Source: Streptomyces sp. CG4 (GTDB taxonomy: Bacteria > Actinomycetota > Actinomycetes > Streptomycetales > Streptomycetaceae). From it: a stretch of DNA of 64,000 nucleotides. The notes beneath the pieces are model-generated. The model saw nothing but the letters and a program-made list of their open reading frames with translations, was not told the DNA's origin and ran no database searches. The stretch spans positions 5,642,001 through 5,706,000 of the forward strand of contig NZ_CP163525.1 in NCBI RefSeq assembly GCF_041080655.1, given 5' to 3'. The first letter of the stretch is position 1. Every line of letters begins with the position of its first letter. A program made the position numbers and the translations under genes. This document shows positions 16,314 through 25,198 of this stretch, piece by piece.

Positions 16314-17257
16314 TCCTCACCGTCACCCCCAATCCCTCCCTCGACCGCACCTACGAGGTCCAGGCCCTGAAGCGCGGCGAGGTCATCCGTGCCGACACCG
16401 AGCGCATGGACCCCGGCGGCAAGGGCGTGAACGTCTCGCGCGCCGTCGCGGCCGCCGGGCGGCGCACGGTCGCCGTTCTGCCCCTGGGGGGTGCGCCGGG
16501 GGCGCTCATCGCCGATCTGCTCGACGCGCAGGGCATCGAGGTCGCGCCGGTCCCGATCACCGGAGCCACCCGCTCCAACATCGCACTCGCCGAGTCGGAC
16601 GGGGTCCTCACCAAGATCAACGCGCCGGGTCCGGAACTGTCCGCGGCCGAGCAGGCCCTGCTCCTGGTCACCGTCCGCGAGCACTCCCGCGATGCCGACT
16701 GGATCGCGTGCTGCGGGAGCCTGCCCCGGGGCCTCGCGCCCTCCTGGTACGCCGATGTCGTCGCAGAGGCGCACGCCGGGGGCGCGCGCATCGCGCTGGA
16801 CACTTCGGGCCGTGCGCTGCTGGAGGCGCTGCGCGCGCGGCCGGACGTGGTGAAGCCCAACGCCGAGGAGCTCGCGGAAGCCGTCGGGCGCCCCCTGTCG
16901 ACCGTGGGCGACGCGCTGAAGGCCGCCGAGGAGGTGCGCGGCATGGGCGCACGCGCCGTGCTCGCGAGCCTGGGCGCCGACGGACAGCTCCTCGTGGAGG
17001 ACGCGGGCGCCTGGTTCGCCACCGCCCGTGTGCGCACCGTCCGCAGCAACGTCGGCGCCGGCGACTCCTCCCTGGCCGGCTTCCTGATCGCCGGCGGCAC
17101 CGGCCCCGAGGCTCTCGCCTCCGCCGTCGCCCATGGCGCCGCCGCCGTCCAGCTCCCCGGCAGCGTCATGCCGACCCCCGCCGACCTGGACCCGGCGGCG
17201 GTCACCGTCACGGCCGAGATCCCCCTCGACCGCGAACTGACGGAGCCCGTGCCATGA
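16310..17257 (+). CDS. fruK: 1-phosphofructokinase
   Basis: The protein is 315 residues and of the PfkB/ribokinase fold. The substrate-binding start MILTVTPNPSLDRTYEV, the glycine motif GGKGVNVSRA, the Asn-Glu pair VKPNAEELAE and the C-terminal anion hole/catalytic motif SNVGAGDSSLAGF are all intact. It phosphorylates fructose 1-phosphate, the product of the PTS, to fructose 1,6-bisphosphate for glycolysis. It overlaps fruR by four bases and is separated from fruA by 160 bases without an obvious terminator. Confidence 0.95.
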   Translation: MILTVTPNPSLDRTYEVQALKRGEVIRADTERMDPGGKGVNVSRAVAAAGRRTVAVLPLGGAPGALIADLLDAQGIEVAPVPITGATRSNIALAESDGVLTKINAPGPELSAAEQALLLVTVREHSRDADWIACCGSLPRGLAPSWYADVVAEAHAGGARIALDTSGRALLEALRARPDVVKPNAEELAEAVGRPLSTVGDALKAAEEVRGMGARAVLASLGADGQLLVEDAGAWFATARVRTVRSNVGAGDSSLAGFLIAGGTGPEALASAVAHGAAAVQLPGSVMPTPADLDPAAVTVTAEIPLDRELTEPVP

Positions 17258-17417
17258 CCGCCCTGGCCCGGCGCCGTCCGCCCACCCCGCCGCGACCATG
17301 GCGAGACTCCCCGTCGCTCACCACGGCCGCCACCCTCACCGCTTCCCCCCACAGCACCCCTGTCCCCACCTCCGCCCACCCCTCTCCCCGGGCGATACGC
17401 GTGCATAGGAGCCCGCG

Positions 17418-19676
17418 ATGAGCGACATGATCACCGCGGACCTGGTCGACCTCGACCTGTCCGCCGACACCAAGGAAGCGGCGGCTCGAGCCCTCGCCGA
17501 ACGCATGGTGGCCCGGGGCCGGGTGACCGACCTGGACGGCTTCCTCGCCGACGTGGCCGCCCGCGAGGCCCAGATGCCCACCGGCCTCGACGGCGGCATC
17601 GGCATCCCGCACTGCCGCAGCGCTCACGTCACCGAGCCGACCCTCGCCTTCGGCCGGAGCGCCGCAGGCATCGACTTCGGCGCCCCGGACGGCCCGGCCG
17701 ACCTGATCTTCCTGATCGCGGCACCGGCCGGCGCCGACGACGCCCACCTCACGATCCTCTCCTCCCTGGCCCGCCAGCTGATGAACACCGAGTTCACCTC
17801 GGCGCTGCGCGCGGCGACCGACGTGGAGACGGCGGCGGCGCTGATCCGCGGGGACGAGACACCGAGCGCGCCGCAGGCACCGGCGGCGGCCTCGGGGGAG
17901 GGCGCGGACGCAGACGTGAGCGCGGACTCGGGCAGCTCGACGAGCCCCGGACGCGCGGACTCGGGCGCGAGTCCGAATGCCGCGGCGAGCGCTGCTCAGG
18001 GCGCCGTGAGCGCCGCGGGCGTGGCGGGCGCCTCCGAAGACACCGCTGCGGCGCCGGTGGCGGCCTCCGCCGGCGCCGCAGCGGCCACTACCGCGCCTGC
18101 GCCGGGCGCATCCGCCCCGGCGCAGGCAACCTCGGCGGGCGCCGGCCCCGCTTCGGACGCCGGCGAGCGCCCCTTCCGTATCGTCGCTGTCACCTCCTGT
18201 CCGACCGGCATCGCCCACACCTACATGGCGGCCGAGTCCCTGGAGAACGCCGGCCGTGAGGCAGGCGTCGAACTCATCGCCGAGACGCAGGGCTCGGCCG
18301 GCTTCACCCGGCTGGACCCGGCGGTGATCGCGGCGGCGGACGGCGTGATCTTCGCGCACGACGTCCCCGTACGCGACAAGGACCGTTTCGCCGGCAAGCC
18401 CGTCGTCGACGTCGGAGTGAAGGCGGGCATCAACCGACCTGCCGAACTCATCGCGGAGGTGCGTGGGAAGGCGGCGCGCGGCGAGACGAGCGCCCCGGCA
18501 CCCGCGTCGGGCGGCACGCCGGTCGAGCGCGCGGGCGACTCCACCGAGGGATACGGCACCAGGCTCCGCAAGTGGCTGATGAGCGGCGTGAGCTACATGG
18601 TCCCGTTCGTCGCCGCGGGCGGCCTCCTCATCGCCCTGGGCTTCGCGATCGGCGGCTACAAGATCAACAAGGCGCCGTCGGTGATGGACCACTTCGTGTG
18701 GACCCAGGCCGACAGCTGGGGTGCCCTGCTGTTCCAGATCGGCGCCGTGGCCTTCAGTTTCCTGGTCCCGGTCCTGGCCGGCTACATCGCCTACGGCATG
18801 GCCGACCGCCCCGGCCTGGTCCCCGGCTTCGTCGGCGGCGCGATCTCGCTGACCATCAACGCGGGCTTCCTCGGCGGCCTGGCCGCCGGTCTCATCGCCG
18901 GCGGCGTGGTGATGTCCATCCAGAAGATCGACATCCCGGCGGCCCTACGGGGCATCATGCCGGTGGTGGTGATCCCGCTGATCTCCTCGGCGATCGTCGG
19001 ATTCCTGATGTTCGTCGTCATCGGCAAGCCCATCGCCACCGCCCAGAAGAGCCTCACCGACTGGCTGAACGGCCTCACGGGCACCAACGCGATCCTGCTC
19101 GGCGCCCTGCTCGGCCTCATGATGTGCTTCGACCTGGGCGGCCCGGTCAACAAGGTCGCCTACACCTTCGCCACCGCCGGCATCGCGGTCTCGAACCCCG
19201 GCGACTCCGCGATGAAGATCATGGCCGCGGTGATGGCGGCCGGCATGGTCCCGCCGCTGGCGATGGCCCTGGCCACCACCGTACGCGGCAAGCTGTTCAC
19301 GCAGACCGAGCGCGAGAACGGCAAGGCCGCCTGGGTCCTCGGCGCTTCCTTCATCTCCGAGGGCGCGATCCCGTTCGCCGCGGCGGACCCGCTGCGGGTC
19401 ATCCCCTCCGCCATGGTGGGCGGCGCGCTCACCGGCGCGCTGTCGATGGCCTTCGGCGCCACCCTGCGCGCTCCGCACGGCGGCATCTTCGTCGTCCCGC
19501 TGATCGGCAACCCTTTCCTGTACCTCATCGCCATCGCGGCCGGCGTCTGCGCCACCACGGCCCTGGTCGTCCTGCTCAAGGGCATGCGCAAGCAGACTCC
19601 CGAGAGCCCGGCCACCGACCCCGCCACGAACGCGACCACCACGACGAAGGAGACCAAGCAGCCCGTGGCGGCCTGA
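17418..19676 (+). CDS. fruA: Fructose-specific PTS enzyme IIABC
   Basis: The 752-residue protein is a single-chain PTS permease with order A-B-C. IIA occupies residues ~1-145 with the phosphorylated histidine in GIGIPHCRS (His65). IIB starts near 252 with the phospho-cysteine in VTSCPTGIAHT (Cys261). IIC from ~370 contains many membrane helices and the GAIPFAAADP loop. It takes up fructose and delivers fructose 1-phosphate to FruK. Between A and B lies an unusually long (~100 residue) Ala/Ser/Gly-rich linker. An intrinsic terminator follows at 19750. It needs HPr and enzyme I, encoded elsewhere. Confidence 0.96.
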   Translation: MSDMITADLVDLDLSADTKEAAARALAERMVARGRVTDLDGFLADVAAREAQMPTGLDGGIGIPHCRSAHVTEPTLAFGRSAAGIDFGAPDGPADLIFLIAAPAGADDAHLTILSSLARQLMNTEFTSALRAATDVETAAALIRGDETPSAPQAPAAASGEGADADVSADSGSSTSPGRADSGASPNAAASAAQGAVSAAGVAGASEDTAAAPVAASAGAAAATTAPAPGASAPAQATSAGAGPASDAGERPFRIVAVTSCPTGIAHTYMAAESLENAGREAGVELIAETQGSAGFTRLDPAVIAAADGVIFAHDVPVRDKDRFAGKPVVDVGVKAGINRPAELIAEVRGKAARGETSAPAPASGGTPVERAGDSTEGYGTRLRKWLMSGVSYMVPFVAAGGLLIALGFAIGGYKINKAPSVMDHFVWTQADSWGALLFQIGAVAFSFLVPVLAGYIAYGMADRPGLVPGFVGGAISLTINAGFLGGLAAGLIAGGVVMSIQKIDIPAALRGIMPVVVIPLISSAIVGFLMFVVIGKPIATAQKSLTDWLNGLTGTNAILLGALLGLMMCFDLGGPVNKVAYTFATAGIAVSNPGDSAMKIMAAVMAAGMVPPLAMALATTVRGKLFTQTERENGKAAWVLGASFISEGAIPFAAADPLRVIPSAMVGGALTGALSMAFGATLRAPHGGIFVVPLIGNPFLYLIAIAAGVCATTALVVLLKGMRKQTPESPATDPATNATTTTKETKQPVAA

Positions 19677-19749
19677 CCGGCACACCACCCCCGTCACGCC
19701 TTGTCCCTTTAGTTCGCTGTGAGTTGTTCACGGCACCTGCGAGATACGT

Positions 19750-19779
19750 CACGGTCCGGGATCAAAGTCCCGGACCGTG
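19750..19779 (+). terminator. Intrinsic terminator after fruA
   Basis: CACGGTCCGGGA and its exact complement TCCCGGACCGTG form a 12-bp stem around a 6-base loop (TCAAAG), 74 bases after the fruA stop and just before the next small gene. Confidence 0.8.
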
Positions 19780-19795
19780 GTGTGTACTGGGACGC

Positions 19796-20047
19796 ATGCC
19801 TGAGCACGCTCCGACTCTCCAGCTGATCGGCATGGCCGTCCTCGCCGTGGCCGCCGTCGTCTGGGTCGTCGTCCTGATGCGCCTGCTGCACCGCACGGGC
19901 CTCCAGGCCTCCGTCCGGCGCACCACCACCGCGCTCCCTGCCCTGCCGCGCCAGAGGCGGTCGGGCCCCGCGCTGGAGTCCGTCGAGCTGACCCCCGCGG
20001 AACAGGACGCCTTCGCAGGACTGGCCCGGCAACTCGCCAACGGCTGA
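19796..20047 (+). CDS. Small single-helix membrane protein, function unknown
   Basis: This is an 83-residue protein. Residues ~9-28 (LIGMAVLAVAAVVWVVVLMR) form one membrane helix, followed by a basic, Arg/Thr-rich cytoplasmic-type tail ending ELTPAEQDAFAGLARQLANG. Codon third positions are strongly G/C in this frame. It begins only 17 bases after the fruA terminator hairpin, so it has its own promoter or relies on readthrough. I do not recognise the family. Confidence 0.6.
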   Translation: MPEHAPTLQLIGMAVLAVAAVVWVVVLMRLLHRTGLQASVRRTTTALPALPRQRRSGPALESVELTPAEQDAFAGLARQLANG

Positions 20048-20133
20048 CGGCGAAACGCCCGCCGAAGCGCCCTTCGCGCCGGGCGCACACTGCACCGGGC
20101 GCACTCCGCGCCGAGCGCACACCGCTGCGCGCG

Positions 20134-20880
20134 CTACCCCTGCCGCGCCGCGCGCCGCTCCATGGCGTCCCGGGCCGCGTCCTCCGACATGTACACCTCG
20201 CACATGTGCCGCCCGTCGGGCGTCGCCGTGTGCTCGACCTCCCACAGGGAGACCTCGCGGTCGTCCGGCAGCAGGAACGCGTGCTCGTACAGCGTGTAGC
20301 TCAGTCCCGCGCGCCCGGCGCGCCCCGGGCGCCCGAATGCCTGGGTGATCTCGTGCGCGGTCGCCGTCGCCAGCAGTGCCGCGGTCTCCGCGCCGGGCCG
20401 GTCCGGATTCTCCGCGCGGCGCAGAAGCCGGCGCGCGTGGTCCGCCGAGTCGTCGGAGGCGAACACGTGCCGGGGCTCCGGGATCGCCCACAGCCGCATC
20501 AGCGCGGGCAGCTCGAACTCCGGCGTGTCCGGCGGCAGCCCGAGCCGCGCCGTGGCCGTCTGCAGCTCCTCCTCGTCGACGTACACCTCGTGCTCCGGGG
20601 CGGCGCCCGGCGTCGGGTTGTGCACGAGCTCCCACAGCGTGACCGCACTGCCGTCGGCGAGCAGCCAGGTGTGCCGGTACGTCTCCCGGTGCAGCCCCGC
20701 GCTGTGGTACGCCGAGTGCAGCGAACTGTCGTGCGCCAGCGCGCAGTCGAGCCGCCGTATCACGTCATCGGGCAGCTCGAAGGAGTTCAGGGCGCGACCG
20801 AGGAGCCGCGCGAGATGCTCCTCCGGAGACTCGGGCGACTCGGCTGGTTCGTACGCTGCTGTCTCGTACGGAACGCTCAA
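20134..20880 (-). CDS. Streptomyces-conserved protein, DUF6227-like
   Basis: The 248-residue soluble, acidic protein contains an internal duplication. A unit reading HRETYRHTWLLADGSAVTLWELVHN...EHEVYVDEEE near residues 65-105 is echoed by LSYTLYEHAFLLPDDREVSLWEVEHT...MCEVYMSEDA near 190-240 (dots mark omitted residues). I associate this with the Streptomyces DUF6227 family, of unknown function, with moderate confidence. It lacks a signal peptide or membrane helix. Its promoter must lie in 20881-20985, after the terminator of the upstream L,D-transpeptidase gene. Confidence 0.75.
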   Translation of the reverse strand: MSVPYETAAYEPAESPESPEEHLARLLGRALNSFELPDDVIRRLDCALAHDSSLHSAYHSAGLHRETYRHTWLLADGSAVTLWELVHNPTPGAAPEHEVYVDEEELQTATARLGLPPDTPEFELPALMRLWAIPEPRHVFASDDSADHARRLLRRAENPDRPGAETAALLATATAHEITQAFGRPGRAGRAGLSYTLYEHAFLLPDDREVSLWEVEHTATPDGRHMCEVYMSEDAARDAMERRAARQG

Positions 20881-20985
20881 GGCATCTCCCGGCGTTGCTG
20901 CATGTCACCTAGTGGGTGCATACCGTAGCCCCTCGGTCGGACATCATGTCCGTGAACCGAGAAAACGTATGGCGAGAAAACGCGC

Positions 20986-21014
20986 GGGCCGCGCGAAAAA
21001 TTCCCGCGCGGCCC
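20986..21014 (-). terminator. Intrinsic terminator after the L,D-transpeptidase gene
   Basis: GGGCCGCGCG and CGCGCGGCCC form a 10-bp stem with a 9-base A/T-rich loop, 36 bases past the L,D-transpeptidase stop. On the minus strand the hairpin is followed by GCGCGTTTTC, a short T tract. Confidence 0.7.
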
Positions 21015-21049
21015 CGCGTGGCCTCAAAAGCTGCCGTAAAAGCTCCCGT

Positions 21050-22267
21050 TCAGGCGGCACTTCCGGCGGTCCAGGCGCTCCACGACATGTTCCAGCCGTT
21101 GAGCCCGTTGTCCGGGGAGACCGTGGTGTCGGGGGAGTTCTTCACGATCACGACGTCCCCGACCAGCGTGTTGTCGAAGAACCACTTGGCCGAGGTGGCT
21201 CCCTGCGCGCCCTGCACGTCCGCGAGGCCGATGCAGCCGTGGCTGGTGCCCTCACGGCCGAAAGGCGGGTTGCCCTGGCTGTACCAGTAGTTGCCGTGGA
21301 TGAACGTCCCCGACGACGTCAGTCGCATCGCGTGCGGCACGTCCGGGATGTCGTACTCGCCGCCGAAGCCGACCGTCGAGCCGTTCATGCGGGTCTGCGT
21401 GAACTTCTCGGAGATCACCATCTGCCCGTTGTACGTGGTGTGCTGCGCGCTGCCCGCGGAGATCGGCACCGACTTGATCGTCTTGCCGTCCCGCACCACC
21501 GTCATCGTCTGCGTGTTGGCGTCGACCGTGGAGACCTGCGACCGCCCGATGGTGAAGGAGACGGTCTTCTTCTGCACCCCGTAGACGCCCTTCGCGCCCT
21601 CGACCCCGTCCAGGTCGATCTTCATCGTGACCTTGGAGCCGGCCTTCCAGTACTCCTGCGGCCGGAAGTCCAGCCGGCGGTCCCCGAACCAGTGCCCGAC
21701 CACCTGCTGACCACCGCTGGAGTCGACCGTGATGTGCGACTGCACGGCCTTCTTATCAGTGATCGACTTGTCGAACGTGAACGACACCGGCATGCCCACG
21801 CCCACCGTGGCGCCGTTGTCCGGCGTGTACGTGCCGATGAAGCTGTTCGCCGAGGTGACGGTGGTGAAGATGGAGTTGGCCGCCGCGGTGCGCCCGTCGG
21901 CGTCCTTCGCGGTCGCGCTTATCTGGTACTTCGTCCCGCGGTCCAGCTGCTGCTTCGGCTTCCAGTTGCTGCCGTCCGCCGAGACCGCACCGGCCACGGC
22001 CTGCCCCGAACCCGCCACGGTCATCTTCACGTCGGTCAGCTTGCCGCCGCTGACCTTCACGCCGGTCGCGTTGATGGACGCGTCGGTCGAACCGTCCTTG
22101 GCCGAAATCGTGATGTTCGCCGTCGACGTCTTGGGGGAGTCCTTGCCGCCCTTGCCGTCGCTGGTGGCATTGGCGCTGCCACCACAAGCGGTCAGGGTGA
22201 GGGCGCCGACCATCAGGGCGGCACAGGCCCCCAGTGCGCGCCGCGCTGTAATGTCCGGCGTTGTCAC
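21050..22267 (-). CDS. L,D-transpeptidase lipoprotein with Ig-like domains
   Basis: This is a 405-residue lipoprotein. The GTG at 22267 has GGAG 7 bases upstream, and the N-terminus is a lipoprotein signal ending in the lipobox LTAC, so the mature protein is anchored outside the membrane. Two Ig-like domains (~50-250, matching the actinobacterial Ldt A and B modules) are followed by a YkuD catalytic domain with HGNYWYSQ and the active-site motif SHGCIGL (Cys ~347). It forms 3-3 crosslinks in peptidoglycan, or modifies it in a related way. It is followed by its own terminator and flanked by a P1-peptidase gene upstream on the same strand. Confidence 0.92.
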   Translation of the reverse strand: MTTPDITARRALGACAALMVGALTLTACGGSANATSDGKGGKDSPKTSTANITISAKDGSTDASINATGVKVSGGKLTDVKMTVAGSGQAVAGAVSADGSNWKPKQQLDRGTKYQISATAKDADGRTAAANSIFTTVTSANSFIGTYTPDNGATVGVGMPVSFTFDKSITDKKAVQSHITVDSSGGQQVVGHWFGDRRLDFRPQEYWKAGSKVTMKIDLDGVEGAKGVYGVQKKTVSFTIGRSQVSTVDANTQTMTVVRDGKTIKSVPISAGSAQHTTYNGQMVISEKFTQTRMNGSTVGFGGEYDIPDVPHAMRLTSSGTFIHGNYWYSQGNPPFGREGTSHGCIGLADVQGAQGATSAKWFFDNTLVGDVVIVKNSPDTTVSPDNGLNGWNMSWSAWTAGSAA

Positions 22268-22537
22268 GGGCTGCTCCAGGTTCGTGTGATGTGCGTGATC
22301 CGTTCCAGTGCGTGGAGAAAGAGGGCACTGGAGCCGGGGAGGGTTCCCTGCCGCTCCCGTGAACGCCATCACGTGACAGAACCGCGACAATTCAAGCCTG
22401 TCGGGCAGGTTCCGCTCCCGCCCGAGCACACCGCCGCCCCAACGTGGCCCGCCGCACGGACCGTTGACGGGCCCGGCGGGCGACGCGCGCAGGGGTGAGG
22501 CCGCGACCCCGCGCCCTCACCACTCCTACCGCACCCC

Positions 22538-23563
22538 CTACGGCACCCCGTACAACTCCCCGTACGACGGCCACGTCCCGCCCGGCCCGTCCACCGACTC
22601 GGCGGCGCGCACCCCCCGCACGATCGCCCGCGTCACGAGATCCGCGCCGGCGGCGAGGATCTCATTGAGCTCCAGCGGTTGCCCGGCGAGGGAACGCGCA
22701 CCGGTCGCCAGCGCGAACACCGTGTCCCCGTCGTGCAAGAGGTGCACCGGCCGAACAGCGCGCGCGATCCCGTCGTGCGCCGTGCCCGCCAGCTTCTGCG
22801 CCTGCGCCTTGGAGAGGTTCGCGTCGGTCGCGACCACCGCCAGGGTCGTGTTGAGCGGGGGCGGCGCGTGTCCGGCGGCGGCTTCGTCGAGGCGCCGGCG
22901 CGCGGCCTCGTGCACGCGCTCCTCGGGATACTCCACCCGCCCCTGACACAACTCCCCGTACAGCGCCCCCGTCTCGGGCTCGATCACCGATCCCGCTGCG
23001 TTCACGACCGCCAGTGCGGCGACGGTGATCCCCGAGCCGAGCACCGTACTCGCGGTGCCCACCCCGCCCTTGACCCGTCCCGCCACGGCTCCCGTGCCGG
23101 CCCCGACGCACCCCTCCGGCACCCGCGCCCCCGGCGCAGTCACCGCCGCGGCCTCCACGGCCGCGCGTCCTGTGCCCGCGTCCGGCCGCGCGCGGAAGTC
23201 TCCGCCGCGCCCCAGATCGAAGACGCACGCGGCGGGCACGACCGGCACGACGTGTGCCGGGTCCGCCCCTACCCGCACCCCGCGCCGCTGCTCCTCCAGC
23301 CAGGCCATCACACCGGACGCCGCGTCGAGCCCGTACGCGCTGCCACCGGTCAGCACCACCGCGTCGACCCGGTTCACGACGTTGCGCGGGTCGAGCGCAT
23401 CGGTCTCCTTGGTGCCGGGGCCGCCGCCGCGCACGTCCACGGCGACGACCGCGCCGCAGTCCGGAGCGAGGACGACCGTGGTGCCGGTGAGCCAGCCGTC
23501 CCCGCTGCGGGTGGCGTGCCCCACCCGCACTCCGGCGACGTCCGTGATTGCGTCAACTGTCAT
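22538..23563 (-). CDS. P1-family (DmpA/NylC-type) Ntn-hydrolase peptidase
   Basis: The 341-residue protein from ATG 23563 begins with the family signature DAITDVAGVRVGHAT. It contains TGGSAYGLDAASGVM and KGGVGTASTVLGSGI, and the autocleavage site PPLNTTLAVVATDA, where the second chain starts with a threonine or neighbouring residue (~237) as the N-terminal nucleophile. Such proteins are self-processing aminopeptidases or amidases acting on small peptides or cyclic/linear amides. The physiological substrate is unknown. A start at 23578 is possible but lacks a ribosome site. It lies 22 bases upstream of (convergent reading not involved; same strand as) the LtrA-like gene's 3' end. Confidence 0.9.
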   Translation of the reverse strand: MTVDAITDVAGVRVGHATRSGDGWLTGTTVVLAPDCGAVVAVDVRGGGPGTKETDALDPRNVVNRVDAVVLTGGSAYGLDAASGVMAWLEEQRRGVRVGADPAHVVPVVPAACVFDLGRGGDFRARPDAGTGRAAVEAAAVTAPGARVPEGCVGAGTGAVAGRVKGGVGTASTVLGSGITVAALAVVNAAGSVIEPETGALYGELCQGRVEYPEERVHEAARRRLDEAAAGHAPPPLNTTLAVVATDANLSKAQAQKLAGTAHDGIARAVRPVHLLHDGDTVFALATGARSLAGQPLELNEILAAGADLVTRAIVRGVRAAESVDGPGGTWPSYGELYGVP

Positions 23564-23600
23564 GTACGCCAGTCTCACCCGCGCAGGCGCCGCCGAGGAC

Positions 23601-24839
23601 TCATCCGGCCGGCGCGGTGGCGCTCGCCGCGCGCTCCCGGCCGGCCATGCGCGCCGTCAGCGTCACTCCGGTCGCGACTGCGGCCGCGGTCACGAGGCCC
23701 GCCGCGAGCACTGCCCAATCGCCGAGGAAGGTGCAGCAGATCACCAGCAGTGCAGTGACCGGCAGCACCAGCTGCTGAGCGATGCCGACCTTGAAGTGCC
23801 TTGAGTGCAGCGCCCAGACGGTCAGCAGGTACAGCGCCGTGGGCAGCGTCACGGCCGCGGACGCGGACAGCGTGGAGATATGTGTCTTGCCGACCGCGTG
23901 TTCCACGGCCACCTCCAGGCCGGCGCCGATCGCCGCCGCGGAGGCGAAGATCAGGTAGTGCCCGTAGCCCCACAGGAACGCCTGACCGTTGGAGCGCAGA
24001 TGGCCGTGGATGGGTACGACGAAGTAGATCCACCACGCGGAGAAGACGATCAGAAGCCCGCCTGCCGCGATCGGGAGTAGCTCGCCCAGGGCGTCGTGCT
24101 CGTCCACCGCCGACTTCACGGCGACGGTCGCCGCGGCGACCGTCTCGCCGAGCACGATGATGGTGAACAGGCCGTACCGTTCGGCGATGTGGTGAGGGTG
24201 CCAGGCGGTCTCATAGTTCTTCTCGGCGAACAGCGGCACGCACATTTCCACGATCGCCATCAGGAGGAACACCCAGGGCCGCGCGGGCCCGGGCAACACG
24301 ACCAGCCCGAGCCAGCCGACCAGGCACAGCAGCACGCCGCACGCGTACCGCAACGCCATGGTTCTCTCGGTGCCCTCGGCCGATCTCGCGGCTCTCAGCC
24401 ACTGCGCGGCCATCGCCAGCCGCATGATCAGGTAGCCGAGCCAGACCACCAGGTAGTCGTGGTGCTGAAAGGCCTCGGAGATTCCGGCGGCCAGCACCAG
24501 GACGCCGGCGATCTGCACCAGGGTGACGACCCGGTAGAGCGCATCGTCGTTGTCGTACGCCGAGGCGAACCAGGTGAAGTTCATCCAGGCCCACCAGATG
24601 GCGAAGAACTGCATGGCGTAGTTGAGGATGCCGCCGCCCGCGTGCCCCTGCGCGACGGCGTGCACCAGTTGCACACCGGCCTGCGCGATCGCCACGACGA
24701 AGCACAGGTCGAAGAAGAGCTCTAGCGGCGAGGAGACCCGGTGCGCCTCGTCGCGCCCCCGCGCGGTGAGCCGCCGTAGCGGTCCGGACGACTGTGGTGC
24801 GCCCGGGGAGGCGGGCGCCGGAGCGGAACTCGACGTCAT
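23601..24839 (-). CDS. Low-temperature-requirement A (LtrA)-family membrane protein
   Basis: The 412-residue protein has a hydrophilic N-terminus and about 11-12 membrane helices. The family signature is near residue 40: SSPLELFFDLCFVVAIAQ; later come GYLIMRLAMAAQWLRAAR and ERYGLFTIIVLGETV, both typical of LtrA. The biochemical role of the family is not established. The ATG at 24839 is used; the frame stays open for 980 bases further upstream but would overlap mscL, so that extension is rejected. A perfect Crp-type palindrome (24874-24891) sits 35 bases upstream of the start, suggesting cAMP-linked control. Confidence 0.9.
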   Translation of the reverse strand: MTSSSAPAPASPGAPQSSGPLRRLTARGRDEAHRVSSPLELFFDLCFVVAIAQAGVQLVHAVAQGHAGGGILNYAMQFFAIWWAWMNFTWFASAYDNDDALYRVVTLVQIAGVLVLAAGISEAFQHHDYLVVWLGYLIMRLAMAAQWLRAARSAEGTERTMALRYACGVLLCLVGWLGLVVLPGPARPWVFLLMAIVEMCVPLFAEKNYETAWHPHHIAERYGLFTIIVLGETVAAATVAVKSAVDEHDALGELLPIAAGGLLIVFSAWWIYFVVPIHGHLRSNGQAFLWGYGHYLIFASAAAIGAGLEVAVEHAVGKTHISTLSASAAVTLPTALYLLTVWALHSRHFKVGIAQQLVLPVTALLVICCTFLGDWAVLAAGLVTAAAVATGVTLTARMAGRERAASATAPAG

Positions 24840-24873
24840 GCCTCCCAGAACAGCAGAAAACCGCCCCGAAATC

Positions 24874-24891
24874 TTGTGAACGAATTCACAA
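24874..24891. promoter_or_regulatory. Perfect Crp-type palindrome TTGTGAA-CGAA-TTCACAA
   Basis: The 18-bp perfect palindrome contains TGTGA-N6-TCACA, the textbook Crp consensus. It lies 35 bases before the LtrA-like gene start (minus strand) and 112 bases before the small gene at 25003 (plus strand). Streptomyces Crp is known to bind TGTGA-N6-TCACA-like sites. Such an AT-rich exact palindrome is unlikely by chance in this GC-rich DNA. Confidence 0.75.
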
Positions 24892-25002
24892 AACATGGGG
24901 GTCCAAAGCTCCGTCTTTGCCGACAACCCCGGACAGGTCGAGCAGAGGCCCTGGCCCGAGCACTCCGCCCGGACGCTCGGGTCAGGGCCGTACCCTTGAG
25001 GC

Positions 25003-25179
25003 ATGAGCACCGCCCCCGAATCCGAGCCCCGCGGCCCGAAGCCCGCGCTGGTCTTCGACGACCCGCTGGACCAGCAGTCCTCGGACGACACCGATCGCGG
25101 GTGGGGCGAGCGGACGGAGGGCGACAGCGCCGCCGACCTGAAGCGATTCCTCGACGAGAAGCCGCCCCACCACCTCTGA
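25003..25179 (+). CDS. Small acidic conserved protein, 58 residues
   Basis: The ATG at 25003 has TTGAGG 4-9 bases upstream. The peptide is strongly acidic, with VFDDPLDQQSSDDTDRGWGE in the middle and ADLKRFLDEKPPHHL at the end, and is predicted to be soluble and mostly disordered. Third positions are nearly all G or C in this frame. From memory, very similar 55-60 residue proteins sit next to mscL in many Streptomyces. It converges on mscL with 19 bases between stops. The function is unknown. Confidence 0.75.
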   Translation: MSTAPESEPRGPKPALVFDDPLDQQSSDDTDRGWGERTEGDSAADLKRFLDEKPPHHL

Positions 25180-25198
25180 GCAGCCCGCAGGAGCGCGG

